Positions 8,632 to 17,971 of a stretch of DNA of 35,664 bases are shown here, one piece after another; position 1 is the first letter of the stretch, and each line of letters opens with the position of its first letter. The translations under genes and the position numbers were made by a program. This DNA is from Acidimicrobiia bacterium. GTDB taxonomy: Bacteria > Acidobacteriota > Vicinamibacteria > Vicinamibacterales > UBA2999. The notes beneath the pieces are model-generated. The model searched no databases, was not told the origin of the DNA, and saw nothing but the letters and a program-made list of their open reading frames with translations. The stretch is from the NCBI GenBank assembly GCA_016871375.1, contig VFYY01000021.1, forward strand, positions 1-35,664, in the 5' to 3' direction.

Positions 8632-9117
8632 TTATTTCCAGGCGTCGAGCGCCTTCCGGTGCAGCGAGTCCGGCGTCAGCTCCGCCAGCTCGATGCGTCC
8701 CATGTACGGATCGGTGATGTTCGCCAGCAGCGCCTTCGTGTTCGCGCTGACGTTCGGATCGCTCACCGTGATGCCGCGCTGCTTGAACGTGCCGACGGCG
8801 TCCTTGATGTTGTCGACGACGAGGCCGTAGTGCGTGAAGCCGGCGGGCCGCTGCGCGTTCGCCTGCCCGAGCTCGAGGAACGTGTTGCGGCTGATGTGGA
8901 GGTACACCAGCGTGGGCTGCCCGTCGGCGCCGGTGGCGCGGAACGCCTCGCGGTAGCCCATCTTCTCCGTGTAGTACTTGATGGCGTCGGGAATGTTCGG
9001 CACGTTGATGCCGACGTGATTCATCATCTCGACGCCGCGCATCTGGTTCTGGGCGATCGTCGTCTGGGCGGCGAGGCCCACGAGGATCCCCGCGACAAAC
9101 AGCACGAGTCCGCGCAT
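8632..9117 (-). CDS. VOC (glyoxalase/bleomycin resistance-like) superfamily protein with signal peptide
   Basis: Start reassigned to MRGLVLFVAGILVGLAAQTTIAQ (ATG 9117); MNHVGINVPNIPDAIKYYTEKMGYREAF...FTHYGLVVDNIKDAVGTFKQRGI is VOC-like. The N-terminal extension of the 311-aa ORF is out-of-frame antisense of the next gene. Confidence 0.8.
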   Translation of the reverse strand: MRGLVLFVAGILVGLAAQTTIAQNQMRGVEMMNHVGINVPNIPDAIKYYTEKMGYREAFRATGADGQPTLVYLHISRNTFLELGQANAQRPAGFTHYGLVVDNIKDAVGTFKQRGITVSDPNVSANTKALLANITDPYMGRIELAELTPDSLHRKALDAWK

Positions 9118-9131
9118 CTCACCCTCCTGGC

Positions 9132-10553
9132 TCATTGCTTCTGGTAGCGAATCAGGCGATCGCCGGTATTGCCGACGCCGGCGATCGTCATGTAGACGGA
9201 ATCGGTGAAGCCTACACCAACAAGCGGCACCGCGGGCAGCTCGAAGATGCGGTTGTTCGTGAGCAGCACGCCGCCCGGCTTGAGCATCGCCGCGATGTTG
9301 GCCGCCGCGAGCGACTGCTCGAAGACGCCGTAATACAGCAGGATGTTCGTCGCGACGACGAGGTCGAACTGCTGGTCGGTCGGCAGCGGGTCGAGCCGCT
9401 CGGTGACGACGTTCAGATCCTTCGCGGCGATCGACAGCACCACCGACGGCCGGACCTCGACGCGGCGGATGGCGACGCGTCCCGCGCCGGGCGGTGTGAT
9501 GGCGGCGCTGTTGGTGCCGACGTGGTTGCCGACGCGCTGCCAGTAGTCCACGAGCGCGGGCGACCACGGCCGATCGGGATTCCGCGGCAGCACGATGCGG
9601 TACGGCGTCCCCGCCTTCGCGCGCTGCCGCGCCGCCTCCAGGTGCTGCAGCACGCGCGGGCTCAGGTCGAACGCCGTTACCTCCAGCTCGTCGTCCAGGG
9701 AGAGGCCGTAGCGAAGCAGCGAGTCCACGAGCGCGAAGGGCTGAATCGTCTGCTGCGGGTAGAAGTCGTACCCTTCGAGCTTGTCGGTGAAGTCGAGGCC
9801 GGGACCGACGATGGCGACGCGGCGGACGGTGCCGGTACGCAGCGGGCCGTCGTTGTCGCGCTCGCTCCGGACGACCTCGAGCGCCTCGTCCACGCCGTGG
9901 CCGATGAAGACGGACGTGTCGGACGACAGGCCGCGGTCGCGGAAGAGCGTGAGCTGATCGGCAAGCTCCGCGTCCGGCAGGCCGAGCGCGCGGACGGCGC
10001 CGCCGACCGTGACCGTGCGCTCCTCGAGATACCCCAGCAGCGCGGTCCTCCCCGCGTCGGTGGCCGGATCGATCCCGCGCCGCTCGACGACGCCGCGGGC
10101 GAACTGCATCCGCTCGTTCGTGCCCGGCGCGGCAATCGCGGCCGCGAAGTCCGCGATGCGCAGGCGCAGCGACGCGAGCGCCTGCGTCGGGTCCTTCACC
10201 AGCGCGTTCAGGTCGCCCTGCGACGCGCGAGGGCGTGTGGTGAAGGAGGTGCCGAAGAGAAGCAGGTGAACGATGGAGTCCTCGTCGCCCGCGTCCACGC
10301 GCGCGCGGATCGCGGCGTCGCGCGCCTCGATCCAGGCAGGCCAGAGCGCCGAGAGCTGGTCGGGCGTCGTGCCGGCCAGGTCCGCGGGAATCAGATCGTC
10401 ACGAAGAAGCTGATGGACGGCGGTGGCGTCTGCGCCGGGAACGTACGTCTTGGCGCCCTGCGCCGCGACGGCCGCGCCGCTCAGGAATGCCGCGAGGAGC
10501 CATCGGGGCACCGGGACATTGTAGGGGCACGGCACGGGACGGTGGAGGGGCAC
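9132..10553 (-). CDS. Methyltransferase-fold protein with N-terminal signal-like segment (start uncertain; GTG at 10511 is an alternative)
   Basis: RRVAIVGPGLDFTDKLEGYDFYPQQ, ELEVTAFDLSPRVLQHLE, QQFDLVVATNILLYYGVFEQSLAAANIAAMLKPGGVLLTNNR resemble class I SAM-methyltransferase motifs; N-terminus PRWLLAAFLSGAAVAAQG resembles a signal peptide. Confidence 0.7.
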   Translation of the reverse strand: MPLHRPVPCPYNVPVPRWLLAAFLSGAAVAAQGAKTYVPGADATAVHQLLRDDLIPADLAGTTPDQLSALWPAWIEARDAAIRARVDAGDEDSIVHLLLFGTSFTTRPRASQGDLNALVKDPTQALASLRLRIADFAAAIAAPGTNERMQFARGVVERRGIDPATDAGRTALLGYLEERTVTVGGAVRALGLPDAELADQLTLFRDRGLSSDTSVFIGHGVDEALEVVRSERDNDGPLRTGTVRRVAIVGPGLDFTDKLEGYDFYPQQTIQPFALVDSLLRYGLSLDDELEVTAFDLSPRVLQHLEAARQRAKAGTPYRIVLPRNPDRPWSPALVDYWQRVGNHVGTNSAAITPPGAGRVAIRRVEVRPSVVLSIAAKDLNVVTERLDPLPTDQQFDLVVATNILLYYGVFEQSLAAANIAAMLKPGGVLLTNNRIFELPAVPLVGVGFTDSVYMTIAGVGNTGDRLIRYQKQ

Positions 10554-10572
10554 GGCGGCGCCGTGCCCCTCC
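10521..10572 (+). repeat. REP-like element with a 29-nt perfect inverted repeat
   Basis: GTAGGGGCACGGC... then GGAGGGGCACGGCG-G-CGCCGTGCCCCTCC (10544-10572), 14-bp arms. Confidence 0.7.
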
Positions 10573-10580
10573 CCGGGTCG

Positions 10581-13529
10581 TTAGAAGCTGATGCGGAACC
10601 CGAACTGCGCGGACCGGTACTGGCCCTGCACGCGCTGGCCGTAGTCGCGGCTGCTTTCCTGCGTCTCCAGCGTCCAGTTCGGACGGTTGAACACGTTGAA
10701 GGCCTCCGCGATGAGGTCGATCGACATCACGTTCGGCAGCGTGACGCGCTGCTGGAAGCGGATGTCGGTCCGGTTCTGCATCGGCTGGATGAACGCGTTG
10801 CGCGGGACGATGGTGCCATCCGCGCGCAGGCGCTGCTCGCCGCCCGCGCCGAGGTTGCGGCGGTCGCCGCCGAAGTTGCTCGACGCGCGGTTGCCCGCCC
10901 CGAAGTAGTGCAGGCCGCTCACCTGGAAGCCGCGGCCCACCTGCCAGATGCCGTTGAACACCGCGCGATGGCGCTGGTCGCTCTGCGCGAAGCTCCACTC
11001 GGCGCCGAGGTCCGGCGCCACGGCAAACGGCACCGGCACCGGCTCGGATCCGGGCACGCCCATGAACGGCTGCCCTTCCGCGCTCCACAGGCCGCCGAGC
11101 GTGTAGGTGGCGCCCGCCTGCCAGCGGTTGCTCATGCGCTTGTTGAAGGCCGTCAGCAGCGCGTGGTACGCCGAGCGCCCCGTGAACGGCGTCATCGCGA
11201 CGATGCCGAACTGCGGGTACGGGAGCAGCGCGCGGTTGGTGTACGGGTTGTTGATGCCGATGCCGCTCGCGTTGGTCCAGCTCAGGTTGACGTTCTCCTG
11301 GATGAACTTCTCGTCGCGGCCGCGCGCGTAGACGTAGTCCGCTTCCACCGCCATCACGCTGCCGATCTGGCGCTGCACGCCGATGGTGCCCTGCCACGTG
11401 TGCGGGACGTGCGCGTACTCGGCCGGCGGCGCCATCTCACCCGCGCCGCGCAGCACGCACGGCGCCGCGCCCGCGAAGTTGCGCGCGCGCCACGCCGCGA
11501 AGTTGGCCGCCTGCTCCGGGGCCGAGCAGAAGCGCGTCACGGCCTGCTCGAAGGTCGGCGCCGGTCCGTTGAAGGGGTTCGACCCGAAGTCCGGCCGGCC
11601 GTCGTTGGCCACCTCGAGCACCGCGATCGTGGCCGGCTCGTAGGCGTAGAGCACGACCGGCGTGATCACCTCGGCATAGTACTTGCCGGCGCCGCCGCGG
11701 ACGACCGTGCGGTCGTTCCACTGATAGGCGAAGCCGAGGCGCGGCTGGATGTTGTTCGCGTCCTCGGGACGGCCCTTCCGCATGAACGGCTCGAACTCCG
11801 CCTGCTGCGCGAACGATCCCTTGGTCAGGTCGTAGCGCACGCCGAGGTTCAGCGTCAGCTTGCCCGTGATCCGCCAGTCGTCCTGCAGCCACGCCGCGTA
11901 GTACGGCAGGTCCACGTCGGCCCGGCGGCTCTTGTGGACGCCGAGGCGATAGGTGCGGATGAGCGGCGAGATGGCGTTGAGGTTCCACGTGTCCACGTTG
12001 AACGGATCCGGAAAGAACGACTCGAAGTTCGCGGGGATCGCGCCGGCGCGGGCGTCGATGTTGCCCATGCAGTTGGTGCAGTTCGCGCTCATCTCGTGAT
12101 GGAGCAGGAACTCGCCGCCCGCTTTCAGGTCGTGGCGTCCCTTCGCGTTATAGGACAGCGTGAAGTTGTCCTGGACGCTGTAGAGGTCCTGGCTGCGGTG
12201 CCGCGGGTAGCCGCTGTTGCCGGTGATGTTGAAGCCGGTGAACTGGATGCGCGGCGAGCCGCTGGTGACCGGCCCGTACGGCCCGTTCTGGGCCATCCAG
12301 TGCCGCGACCACGTCGTCAGGTTCTGGTTGTAGAAGATGTAGCCCGCCCAGGCGACGCGCACCTCGTTCAGCGCGCGGTTGCTCAGCACCTGCGTGAGTT
12401 GCGCCTGCAGGGTGTTCTGTGTCTCGCGCGTCTGCTGCGTGGCCGCCGGGTGGTTGTTGTTGCTGCCGGCGCCGAAGGGCTCGAGGGTCTTCGTCAGGTT
12501 CCCCTTCAGCATCAGCCGCATCTGCGGCGACATCTGGTAGTCGAGGCGCCCGCCGCCCAGCTTCTTCGACAGCTTGCCGTTCAGCTCGATGTTGAAGCGC
12601 GGGAACGGCGTGTTCTAGATGCTGGTCCGCGGCTCGCGCTCGTACTCGAGGAAGCCGAAGTAGTGGAGCCGGTCGCGCACCAGCGGGCCGCCAATCGACC
12701 CCGCGAACTGCTGGTTCGAGATCGGCACCTTGCGGCGGAGCGCCGGGTTCTGCGCGTTGAAGCGGTCGTCGCGGAAGTTGGCGCGGAACGATCCGGCCAG
12801 GTTGTTGGTGCCCGACTTGGTGACGACGTTCACCTGCACGCCCTGCGAGCGCCCCTGCGTGGCGTCGAAGCGGTTGGAGATGAACTGGAACTCCTGGATC
12901 ATCTCCTGGCTGAAGGGCGGCTGGCCGCCGCCGCCGAGGCTGTTGGTGACCTGCATGCCGTCCAGGTTCGTCTGGTACTCGCGCACCTCGCCGCCGTTGC
13001 GGTCCGGCAGCGGCGACGCGGCGTTGGTCGAGGACGTCCGGCTGCCCGGCGCCAGCAGCGCGAGCGCCATCCAGTTGCGGCCGTCCACCGGCAGCTCCTG
13101 CACCTGCTGCGGATCGACGTTGCCGCCCAGCTGCGACGTGGAGACGTTCAGGAGCGGGGTGTCCGCGGTCACCGTCACCGTTTCCTGCACGGTGGACGGC
13201 GACATCTGCATGTTCACGGCGCCGGTCTGCCCGACGAGCAGCTGCACGCCGGTCCGCGTCACGGTGGCAAAGCCCTGGAGGGTTGCCGAGAGCGTGTACG
13301 CGCCGGTGCGGACGCCGATACGGTAGATGCCCGCCTCATCGGTCACGGCCTCGAAGCGGTTGCCCGTGGCGTCATGCACCGCGGTCACCGTCACGCCGGG
13401 CAGCACGCCACCCGTGGAGTCGGTCACGGTGCCCGTGAGCACCGCTTCCTGCGCGTACCCGGCGAGCGGGGACGCGACTATCAGAACGACGACGAACAGC
13501 CACTGCCACGAACTCCGTGCTGCCATCAC
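10581..13529 (-). pseudogene. TonB-dependent receptor (Oar-like) interrupted by a single in-frame amber codon at 12615-12617
   Basis: ORFs 12615..13529 and 10581..12533 are in the same frame; reading through gives YEREPRTSI*NTPFPRFNIELNGKLSKKLGGGRLDYQMSPQMRLM, aligning with YERAPKTSVWRTPFPQFNVQLSGKETIKMGGGRLDYQVSPNTRLM of the paralogue at 21495..24380. Confidence 0.85.
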
Positions 13530-13588
13530 TCCTCCGGTTTGGTTGGGAACGGTGCGTGGAAGCTAGCGCCCGGGAGCGAGGGAGTCAA

Positions 13589-13600
13589 CTGAAATTTCAG
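13589..13600. promoter_or_regulatory. Perfect 12-bp palindrome CTGAAATTTCAG in a divergent intergenic region; possible operator
   Basis: Self-complementary sequence between a minus-strand TonB receptor start and the plus-strand PilZ ORF. Confidence 0.3.
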
Positions 13601-13602
13601 AC

Positions 13603-13980
13603 ATGCGCCTCAAGGATGGACGCGCGCCGCCGATTGTGAGGAAAGGACCGACTGGCGTGCCAGGAGTCTTTTCTTCCGGTTTCGACCGCCGACGCGCGAA
13701 ACGCGTCCATCCGGGCCCACTCACGGTCTCGATGTACGGGCAGGACGGTGTGCTCGTGGACGTCAGTGAGACGGGCGCGCTTTTCAGAACCAGCCGCGCG
13801 CGCCCGCGTACCGAGTCGCTCGCCTTCACGCTGAAGTGGGGGGACGAACACATCCCCCTTCACGGGCGCGTCGTCAGAGCGGCGATGCAGCGCCTGGAGC
13901 ACCACGTCGCCGTGGAGTTCCAGCAGCTGGCGCCGCACTCGATAGCCCAGCTGCGGCGACTGCTGCAAACCACGCACTGA
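13603..13980 (+). CDS. PilZ domain protein
   Basis: RRRAKRVHPGPLTVSMYGQDGVLVDVSETGALFRT matches the RxxxR and (D/N)xSxxG PilZ signatures. Confidence 0.75.
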   Translation: MRLKDGRAPPIVRKGPTGVPGVFSSGFDRRRAKRVHPGPLTVSMYGQDGVLVDVSETGALFRTSRARPRTESLAFTLKWGDEHIPLHGRVVRAAMQRLEHHVAVEFQQLAPHSIAQLRRLLQTTH

Positions 13981-14012
13981 CGCAATGCAGCACTGACCTC
14001 CCGGACCGGTAC

Positions 14013-14035
14013 GTAGTGTCCGGCTTGAGCCGGAC
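14013..14035 (+). repeat. REP-like GTAG hairpin, family B (GTAGT GTCCGGCTTGAGCCGGAC)
   Basis: Same family at 28743, 34811, 34977. Confidence 0.75.
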
Positions 14036-14054
14036 CACGCTCCGATTCTCGTGG

Positions 14055-14076
14055 CGCGGACCTTGTTAGGTCCGCG
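14055..14076. repeat. 9-bp stem, 4-nt loop hairpin CGCGGACCT TGTT AGGTCCGCG between convergent genes
   Basis: Perfect inverted repeat; could be REP-like or act as a terminator (no U-tract seen). Confidence 0.5.
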
Positions 14077-14185
14077 TGTCGCGCCGCAGCCGCTGCCGTT
14101 CGCTCCGCCGCTCCGGTCGGACGCCGTGGACGATTACGTATGAATTCCCAAACAACTGAACACGAGTCTCACCGCGAAGCCCCCC

Positions 14186-16522
14186 CTACGCAGTTGAGTT
14201 GCGGGTACCGAGGGCCTCCTTGATCCGCTCGGGCGTGAACGGCACCTGGCGCAGGCGCACGCCGGTGGCGTCGAAGATGGCGTTGCCGATCGCGGCCGCG
14301 GCCACCGTGACCGTGGTCTCGCCGGCGCCGGTCGCCGGCACGTCCGCGCGGTTGATCAGCACGCTCTCGATGACCGGCAGCTGGTCGTGCAGGTAGAACG
14401 GCGGGTAGCTGCGCCAGTCCACCGACTGCACGCGTGTGGCATCCCACCGCACTTCTTCGCGCACGGTCCGGCTGATGCCCTGGATGAGCCCGCCTTCCAT
14501 CTGGTTGCGGACGCCGTCCGGGTTGGAGATCGGACCGCAATCCAGCGCCGAGACGAAGCGGCGCACCTGGACGACGCCGGTGTCCTGATCGACGGTCACC
14601 TCCGCGACGGTTGCGCAGTAGCCGTTGTCGCCCTCGTACAGCACGCAGGCGATCCCGCGGCCCGTCGCGACCCCGTTGCGGCGCCCGCCAGGACGCGGCG
14701 ACGGACGCGTATCCCAGTTGGCGGCTTTCGCCGCCGCGGTGACGACCTCGCGCAGCCGCGGATCGCGCAGGTGCCGCAGCCGGTACTCGACCGGATCCGC
14801 CTTCACGGAGGCCGCAATCTCGTCGAGGAACGACTCATGCGCGAACGTGTTCTGCAGCCGGTTCGGCGACCGCAGCGGTCCGGTGAAGAACGGCGACTCG
14901 ATCACCTTCGACAGGAACCGCTCGCTCTTCACAACGCCGGTGCCGCCGCACATCGAGCCGACGCAGCCGGTCACATACGACGAGGCGACGTTGTTGCCGT
15001 TGTCGAAGTCGCCCGACGGCGCGGGCGCCGGCGACCGCGGCGCGAAGCCCTGGATCTGGTAGCCGGCCACGTTGCCGCTGACGACGTTGCCGGGGTTGTT
15101 GCCGCCGGGACGCCCGCCCTTGGCCGGCGACCAGCCGATGTAATCCCAGGCGACGATGGTGTTGCCGGCGTCGAGACCGACCTGCTGGTCGATGACGAAG
15201 GCGAGACCGTAGTTCTCCCACGCCATCTCGTCCTGCCGCGAGAGCTGCACGCGCACCGGACGGCCGTCGGCCTGCGACAGGATGGCCGCGTCGTAGGAGA
15301 CCGAGTCCGCCTGGTTCACGCCGTAACAGCCCGGACCAAGCCGGAACTGGATGCGCACCTGATCCGGCTTCATGCCGAGCACCGTGGCCACCGTATTGCG
15401 CAGCGGCCACACGGCCTGCGACGAGGACCAGATCGTCGCGCGATCCTGGCGCACGTCGGCGACGGCGGCCGAGGTCCCCAGCGACCCGTGCATCTGATAC
15501 GGATAAAGATACGTGGAGCGCATGATGCGCGCCGCGCTCTTCAGGTTCGCGTCCACGTCGCCCGAGTTGGTCGTGAACGTCTCGCGCGTCGGCCGGCTGC
15601 GCATGTAGTCGTACCAGCTCGCCTGCGCCGGCAGCGCAGGTGCCGGATTCCACTGCACCTTCAGCCGCTGCGCGGCCTGGATGGCCTGGAACGGCTTGTC
15701 CGCCACCACGCCCACCCAGTTCTTGCGCGTGACCACGCGCACGTTGCCGGGCAGATCGCGCACCGACGCCTCGTCCACCGACGCGAGCGTCGCGCCGGGA
15801 GACGGCGGACGCACCACGCGGCCGTGGCGCATGCCCGGCACGCGCACGTCCTGCGCGTACTCGTAGCGCCCGGTCACCATCGCCGGGATGTCGAGCCGCT
15901 GCACCGGCGTGCCGAGCACGGTCCAGGTGGACGGGTGCTTGCGCCGCGCTTGACGACTCAACGGCAGGTTGAACGTGCGGCCGCCGACGAGCTCGCCGTA
16001 GCTCACGCGCCGCGTGGCGTCGCCGGTCACCTGCACGGCGCCGTCGCGCGCCACGAGCTGTTCCGCCGGCACACCCAGCCGCGTGGACGCCATCTGCACG
16101 AGCGCTTCGCGCGCGGTCGCGCCCGCCAGCGCCAGGTTCGCCTGGTTGAAGTTCGCCGGATGCGACTGCGCGCCGCTGGTCGTTCCCTGATCGGGCGTGC
16201 GATCGGTGTCGCACATGATCAGCGTGACGCGATCGATCGGGACGCCGAGCTCCTCCGCCACGAGCTGCGTCTGCGCGGTGAAGAGCCCCTGCCCCAGCTC
16301 GCACTTGCCGGTGTACGCGGTCACGCGCCCGTCGGCGCCGATCGCGATCCAGGCGTCGAGCTGCGTGGCCGGGTTGCCGTTGATGCCCTGCGCGGCGGCG
16401 GTGCCCGGCGCCAGCCCGAGCCTGCCCGCCGCGGCGGCGGCCCCGAAGGTGACGATGAGCGCGCCCGAGCGCGCGATGAACTCGCGGCGGCTGAGCGCCG
16501 CCTCGGGTGTGAGCCTGGTCAT
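14186..16522 (-). CDS. Molybdopterin-dependent hydroxylase large subunit (isoquinoline 1-oxidoreductase beta / aldehyde oxidase-like), Tat signal
   Basis: Start reassigned to MTRLTPEAALSRREFIARSGALIVTFG (ATG 16522); GKCELGQGLFTAQTQLVAEELG, GPGCYGVNQADSVSYDAAILSQ, C-terminal GAGETTVTVAAAAIGNAIFDATG. Confidence 0.9.
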   Translation of the reverse strand: MTRLTPEAALSRREFIARSGALIVTFGAAAAAGRLGLAPGTAAAQGINGNPATQLDAWIAIGADGRVTAYTGKCELGQGLFTAQTQLVAEELGVPIDRVTLIMCDTDRTPDQGTTSGAQSHPANFNQANLALAGATAREALVQMASTRLGVPAEQLVARDGAVQVTGDATRRVSYGELVGGRTFNLPLSRQARRKHPSTWTVLGTPVQRLDIPAMVTGRYEYAQDVRVPGMRHGRVVRPPSPGATLASVDEASVRDLPGNVRVVTRKNWVGVVADKPFQAIQAAQRLKVQWNPAPALPAQASWYDYMRSRPTRETFTTNSGDVDANLKSAARIMRSTYLYPYQMHGSLGTSAAVADVRQDRATIWSSSQAVWPLRNTVATVLGMKPDQVRIQFRLGPGCYGVNQADSVSYDAAILSQADGRPVRVQLSRQDEMAWENYGLAFVIDQQVGLDAGNTIVAWDYIGWSPAKGGRPGGNNPGNVVSGNVAGYQIQGFAPRSPAPAPSGDFDNGNNVASSYVTGCVGSMCGGTGVVKSERFLSKVIESPFFTGPLRSPNRLQNTFAHESFLDEIAASVKADPVEYRLRHLRDPRLREVVTAAAKAANWDTRPSPRPGGRRNGVATGRGIACVLYEGDNGYCATVAEVTVDQDTGVVQVRRFVSALDCGPISNPDGVRNQMEGGLIQGISRTVREEVRWDATRVQSVDWRSYPPFYLHDQLPVIESVLINRADVPATGAGETTVTVAAAAIGNAIFDATGVRLRQVPFTPERIKEALGTRNSTA

Positions 16523-16989
16523 GCGCGCACCCCCTGCGTGGCGTAGCGGCGAATCGCCTTCATCATGCGGACGTTCACGCCGCAGCGGCACAGCACGTTC
16601 GAGAGCGCCTGCTGCAGCTGCGCGTCGGTGGCGCGCGGGTTCTGATCGAGGAAGGCCTTGGCGGTCAGGATCACGCCGCTCATGCAGTAGCCGCACTGCA
16701 CGGCCTGCTCGTCGATGAAGGCCTGCTGGATCGGATGCGGCTTCTCGGGTGTGCCGAGCCCCTCGAGCGTGGTGATCTCGGCGCCGCCCACGGTGTTGAC
16801 CGGCGTCATGCACGAGCGGACGGCGCGGCCCTTGACGATCACCGTGCACGCGCCGCACTGCCCGAGCCCGCAGCCGAACTTCGGCCCGCGCAGCTCGAGG
16901 TCGTCGTTGAGCACGTACAGGAGCGGCGTCGCCGGATCGACGTCAACGGTCTGCCGGCGGCCGTTGACGGTCAGATTGAACATGGCCAT
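16519..16989 (-). CDS. (2Fe-2S)-binding small subunit of Mo-hydroxylase (IorA-like)
   Basis: CGLGQCGACTVIVKGRAVRSC and CGYCMSGVILTAKAFL...CRCG; ATGA overlap with the large-subunit start. Confidence 0.93.
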   Translation of the reverse strand: MAMFNLTVNGRRQTVDVDPATPLLYVLNDDLELRGPKFGCGLGQCGACTVIVKGRAVRSCMTPVNTVGGAEITTLEGLGTPEKPHPIQQAFIDEQAVQCGYCMSGVILTAKAFLDQNPRATDAQLQQALSNVLCRCGVNVRMMKAIRRYATQGVRA

Positions 16990-16996
16990 GAGAAGA

Positions 16997-17067
16997 AACT
17001 CCCAACTCCCAAGACTCCAACTCCCAAGGCGTTTTCCTTGGGCGTTGGGTGTTGGAAGTTGGGAGTT
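16997..17067. repeat. Heptanucleotide array (AACTCCC-like) arranged as an inverted pair
   Basis: Outer arms AACTCCCAACT/AGTTGGGAGTT and inner stem CCCAAGG-cgtttt-CCTTGGG. Confidence 0.85.
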
Positions 17068-17076
17068 GTTATAGCA

Positions 17077-17958
17077 CTAAGGCGTGGGTCCCGCCATCTT
17101 CCGGAGCACGGCGCATACCGCGGCGGTGTCTTCGGCGCGGCGTCCCTGCCTGAGCGCCTCCGCGTAGAGCGGCTTGGTCGCGTTGAAGAGCGGCGTCGGG
17201 CACGCGGCCTGCCGCGCGTAGGCGGCAATCAGCGTCATGTCCTTCTGCCAGACGTCGAGCTTCATCATCGCCGGCGTGTATGTCCCCTTGACCATCAGGG
17301 GGCCGCGGATCTGCAGCATGCGCGAGCTGCCGCCGCCGTCGGCCACGACCTTCAGGACCATCGCCGGGTCCAGCCCCGACTTCATCGCCAGCACCATTGC
17401 CTCCGCCGCCGCGGCGGTGTGAATGGCCACCAGCAGGTTGGCGACGAACTTCACCTGCATGCCGGCGCCGAACGCGCCGACGTAGTAGTGCGCACGCGTC
17501 ACCGCCTGCAGCACCGGCACGACGCGCCGATGCGCGGCGCGGCTGCCGCTGACGACCACGATGATGTCCCTGTGCTTCGCCTGGATGCCGGTGCCGCTCA
17601 GCGGCGCATCGAGCATGGTCGTCCCGCGCGCGGCGAGCAGCGTGCGCGCCCGTTCCTTCACGTCGATGGGCAGCGTGCTGGTTTCGACGACGACCGCCGG
17701 CGGCGTATCGGCCGCCGCGAGCTCGCGCGCCACGTCGAGCAGCGCGCCCGACGACGGGAGCGAGGTGATGACGATGGAGGACCGGTTCCCGAGATCGCGG
17801 TTGCTGCGCGCGCTGATGCCGCCCATGCGCCGATGGCGGCGCCGTGCGGCCGCTGCGACGTCGAACCCGATGACCGTGTACTTCGCGCGGATCAGGTTCA
17901 GCGCCATCGCGGAGCCCATGATGCCGAGCCCCGCGATGCCGACAGCCGGGCGACGCAT
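17077..17958 (-). CDS. NAD(P)-dependent beta-hydroxyacid dehydrogenase (3-hydroxyisobutyrate dehydrogenase family)
   Basis: VGIAGLGIMGSAMALNLIRAKYTVIGFD Rossmann motif; DAPLSGTGIQAKHRDIIVVVSG; AGMQVKFVANLLVAIH. Confidence 0.88.
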   Translation of the reverse strand: MRRPAVGIAGLGIMGSAMALNLIRAKYTVIGFDVAAAARRRHRRMGGISARSNRDLGNRSSIVITSLPSSGALLDVARELAAADTPPAVVVETSTLPIDVKERARTLLAARGTTMLDAPLSGTGIQAKHRDIIVVVSGSRAAHRRVVPVLQAVTRAHYYVGAFGAGMQVKFVANLLVAIHTAAAAEAMVLAMKSGLDPAMVLKVVADGGGSSRMLQIRGPLMVKGTYTPAMMKLDVWQKDMTLIAAYARQAACPTPLFNATKPLYAEALRQGRRAEDTAAVCAVLRKMAGPTP

Positions 17959-17971
17959 GCGTCGCCCCTAC
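17948..17971 (-). repeat. REP-like GTAG hairpin, family A (GTAGGGGCGACGCATGCGTCGCCC)
   Basis: Perfect palindrome GGGCGACGCATGCGTCGCCC with a GTAG head, spanning a gene junction. Confidence 0.8.

Noticed and set aside
8632-9567. 311-aa ORF as annotated in the track
   Set aside because: First ~150 residues are out-of-frame antisense-like sequence of the methyltransferase-like gene; signal peptide and VOC domain start at 9117.
12615-12617. Recoded amber (pyrrolysine-like or code reassignment)
   Set aside because: Paralogue has Trp at this site and other genes in the window terminate with TAG; point mutation or error is simpler.
9135-13592. 1485-aa plus-strand ORF
   Set aside because: Antisense to the methyltransferase-like and TonB receptor genes; no recognisable domain, composition typical of spurious antisense ORFs.
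14186-14214. GTAGGGGGGGC at the Mo-hydroxylase stop as another REP
   Set aside because: GTAG is present but I could not find a convincing following hairpin.
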